Assembly: GCA_965228785.1 (NCBI GenBank)
Contig: CBDDIF010000001.1
Span: 1,116,001-1,180,000 of the forward strand
Source: Hoeflea_A sp965228785
GTDB taxonomy: Bacteria > Pseudomonadota > Alphaproteobacteria > Rhizobiales > Rhizobiaceae
DNA: 64,000 nt
Reading direction: 5' to 3'
Part shown: positions 62,412 through 64,000 of the stretch, one piece after another
How positions within the stretch are numbered: the first letter of the stretch is position 1
Layout of the letters: each line of letters begins with the position of its first letter
Position numbers and translations under genes: made by a program
The notes under the pieces: model-generated
What the model was told of the DNA's origin: nothing
Databases searched by the model: none
The model's input: the letters and a program-made list of their open reading frames with translations, nothing else

Positions 62412-63425
62412 TTATTGACCGTAGAGCTTTTCAATGAATGCGCGATGGCTGTCGACCATCACCTGCGCCATGGGGCTGCGGGTGGCCACATCTCCCCAAA
62501 CATCGTTTGTCAGGGCTCGAAGACGTGCACGTTCCTCATCGGACCATTCGATCACCGTGGTTCCGCCGGCCAGGATACGCTCGCGGGCCGCAGCCTCGCC
62601 ATTCTGAAACTCGCGATACAGTTCCGCAGAGAACTCCGCCCAGCTTTCCTCGACCAAGGACTGCTGCTCTGGCGTAAGCGCCTTCCACGCATCCTCGCTT
62701 ATGGAAAACTCCATGATACCCATGGAATGACGAGCATCAATTGCGTAGTCAGCCACCTTGTAAAGTCCCGATTGCTCGTTCAGCGCGAACCAGGCCCAGT
62801 CCGCCGCATCGACAACGCCGGTCTGCAGAGCGTTAAAGACTTCGCTGCCGGGCAGGACCACCACGCCGGCACCCATTGATGTCAACAGATCGGACACCGT
62901 GCCCTGAACAGAGCGAATCCGCAAGCCGTCAAAATCGTCGATACCGTTCAAGGGTTTTGTAGAGGAGATCACTTCGGAAGGCGATACAAATACGCCGACC
63001 ATGCGTGCGCCGTGCATCGCGTAAAGATCGCGCATGAGCTCAAGTCCACCGCCCTCGGCAAACCAGCGAGACTGGTCGTCAGAGCTCGCGTAAGCGCCCA
63101 TCGTATCGCCGATGACCGCGAAGGCTGGATCCTTCGAGGCAAAATAACTTGCGCCGGTGAAATGTCCGTCCAGAACGCCGGATTGCATCGCCGAAAGCGT
63201 TTCAGTGGGCGCGACGACTGCCCCGACCGGCACGAAGTCAATCGATATCTCGCCGCCGCTGCGTTTGCTCAAGTCTGCCGCGAATTCGCGGAAACGGGTG
63301 TTGATGTCAAAGGAGTCGGGCAGAAACCCCTGAACCCGCCAACTGTGCTCCTGTGCATTTGCCGCGACTGGAGCCGCAACGGCAATCGCGGCAGCGGCGA
63401 CACCAAAAATAATGGATCTGATCAT
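62412..63425 (-). CDS. dctP: TRAP transporter substrate-binding protein DctP
   Basis: A 337-residue periplasmic binding protein with a signal peptide (MIRSIIFGVAAAAIAVAAPV, cleavage near ANA-QE). Family motifs include FREFAADLSKRSGGEISIDF, the arginine block LRIRSVQGTVSDLLTSMGAG that binds a carboxylate, and EVFNALQTGVVDAADW. So the substrate is likely an organic acid. ATG 63425 follows GGGAGG; the frame extends to 63482. Confidence 0.93.
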   Translation of the reverse strand: MIRSIIFGVAAAAIAVAAPVAANAQEHSWRVQGFLPDSFDINTRFREFAADLSKRSGGEISIDFVPVGAVVAPTETLSAMQSGVLDGHFTGASYFASKDPAFAVIGDTMGAYASSDDQSRWFAEGGGLELMRDLYAMHGARMVGVFVSPSEVISSTKPLNGIDDFDGLRIRSVQGTVSDLLTSMGAGVVVLPGSEVFNALQTGVVDAADWAWFALNEQSGLYKVADYAIDARHSMGIMEFSISEDAWKALTPEQQSLVEESWAEFSAELYREFQNGEAAARERILAGGTTVIEWSDEERARLRALTNDVWGDVATRSPMAQVMVDSHRAFIEKLYGQ

Positions 63426-63523
63426 GAAAACCTCCCTTGATTCCAAGCCAGCCCCGGTATGGTCGAGACCGGCCGACGACATTTCGCCGTTTCTTCAAAC
63501 AACTTTATTCTTAAGTCAGAATA

Positions 63524-64000
63524 TTATTCTATGCAATGCCCTTCACCATCAATGATCGCTCGAACACGCGCTATCAGGTGTTCAGTGCCGCGGATCATTC
63601 CCGCTGTAGCTGCGGCACGTTCGCGGTACTCGGGAGACCTGCAATACCCATGCGCAGCCTTTGCGTCCGCAAACCAGAGCGCCTCGACAGCGTCGAAAAT
63701 GGAGCGGTGCCCACCTGCGTTTTCTGGCGCAATGGCAATGAGAAGTTCACGGGCACCTGCCTGTGAAACCGATGGAAGGCCAGCCAGCTTAGCCTCCAAT
63801 AATCCGGGATCAGCAACATGCGCGCTGCGCATGAAACGCATGAAGCGGACACCCGATGCCGTGTCGACAACACCGTCCAGAACCCTGCGTTTCCCGAAGA
63901 AGAGACCGCCCAGCGCCTTGTCGACAAACTCGCCCTCATCCGTTTTCACGGCTTCGGTGTAGAGCGGACTTGAAAATGCCGCGTCCATGGCCGCAAGATC
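63524..64000 (-). CDS. Partial regulator, FCD-like domain, cut by window edge
   Basis: The frame runs off the right edge; about 158 residues are visible. The helical sequence DLAAMDAAF at the edge and HRSIFDAVEALWFADAKAAHG near the end resemble the FCD ligand-binding domain of GntR/FadR-type regulators. No DNA-binding domain is visible because it would lie outside the window. Its place upstream of dctP suits a regulator of the TRAP genes. The assignment is tentative. Confidence 0.45.
   Translation of the reverse strand, partial: DLAAMDAAFSSPLYTEAVKTDEGEFVDKALGGLFFGKRRVLDGVVDTASGVRFMRFMRSAHVADPGLLEAKLAGLPSVSQAGARELLIAIAPENAGGHRSIFDAVEALWFADAKAAHGYCRSPEYRERAAATAGMIRGTEHLIARVRAIIDGEGHCIE

Overview
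The window reads as chromosomal DNA of a GC-rich alphaproteobacterium, most likely of the order Hyphomicrobiales. This rests on gene families and order: a CpdR-type receiver, the TIGR02302 protein next to lysA-lptM-argH with a divergent tlpA-like gene, ftsE-ftsX followed by ydcF and plsC genes, and hbd-etfA-etfB-rhomboid-cobO-'twin transmembrane' on one strand. No phage, transposase, CRISPR array or rRNA is visible. There is one tRNA, Leu(CAA).

Region by region. 0-7 kb: envelope and division genes (cytochrome b561, DUF2125, ChaC-like cyclotransferase, PlsC, YdcF, FtsX, FtsE) and hpt. 7-12 kb: regulators and small enzymes (VOC protein, AraC, CpdR, GFA, a BTAD/TPR regulator). 12-18.5 kb: TIGR02302, lysA, lptM, argH, tlpA. 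18.5-20.8 kb: a decaying Moc-like cluster with a broken LysR gene, an intact class II aldolase, a broken desaturase and an intact Rieske ferredoxin. 20.8-26 kb: GNAT, a 157-bp inverted-repeat element, a thioesterase, an ArsR/SRPBCC pair, MAPEG, a secreted SRPBCC-like protein and htpG. 26-30.5 kb: an accessory island with a trypsin-like protease, a small protein resembling the protease N-terminal domain, a very AT-rich spacer, a membrane protein with a YEATS-associated-type helix and a winged helix, a doubtful secreted Cys-rich protein, and a MarR gene with two palindromes. 30.6-32.4 kb: a DUF4153 membrane protein.

32.4-41.9 kb: seven tightly coupled minus-strand genes read as HyuA - HyuB - HisC-like aminotransferase - Asp/Glu racemase-like - MttB-like methyltransferase - MmgE/PrpD - D-2-hydroxyacid dehydrogenase. 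This looks like an uncharacterised catabolic operon for an N-methylated or cyclic-amide compound. 42.1-48.8 kb: a 1021-residue acidic protein with nine copies of a ~45-residue repeat arranged as a large internal duplication plus a DUF4214-like C-terminus, directly downstream of a large autotransporter. These two regions are the strongest candidates for undescribed biology.

49-60 kb: housekeeping genes (SDR, hbd, etfAB, rhomboid, cobO, SDR, BrkB/YihY, gluQRS, alkA, HNH, dsbB, YqaA). 60.1-64 kb: tRNA-Leu, then a TRAP transporter (dctP-dctQ-dctM) with a probable FCD-type regulator running off the right edge.
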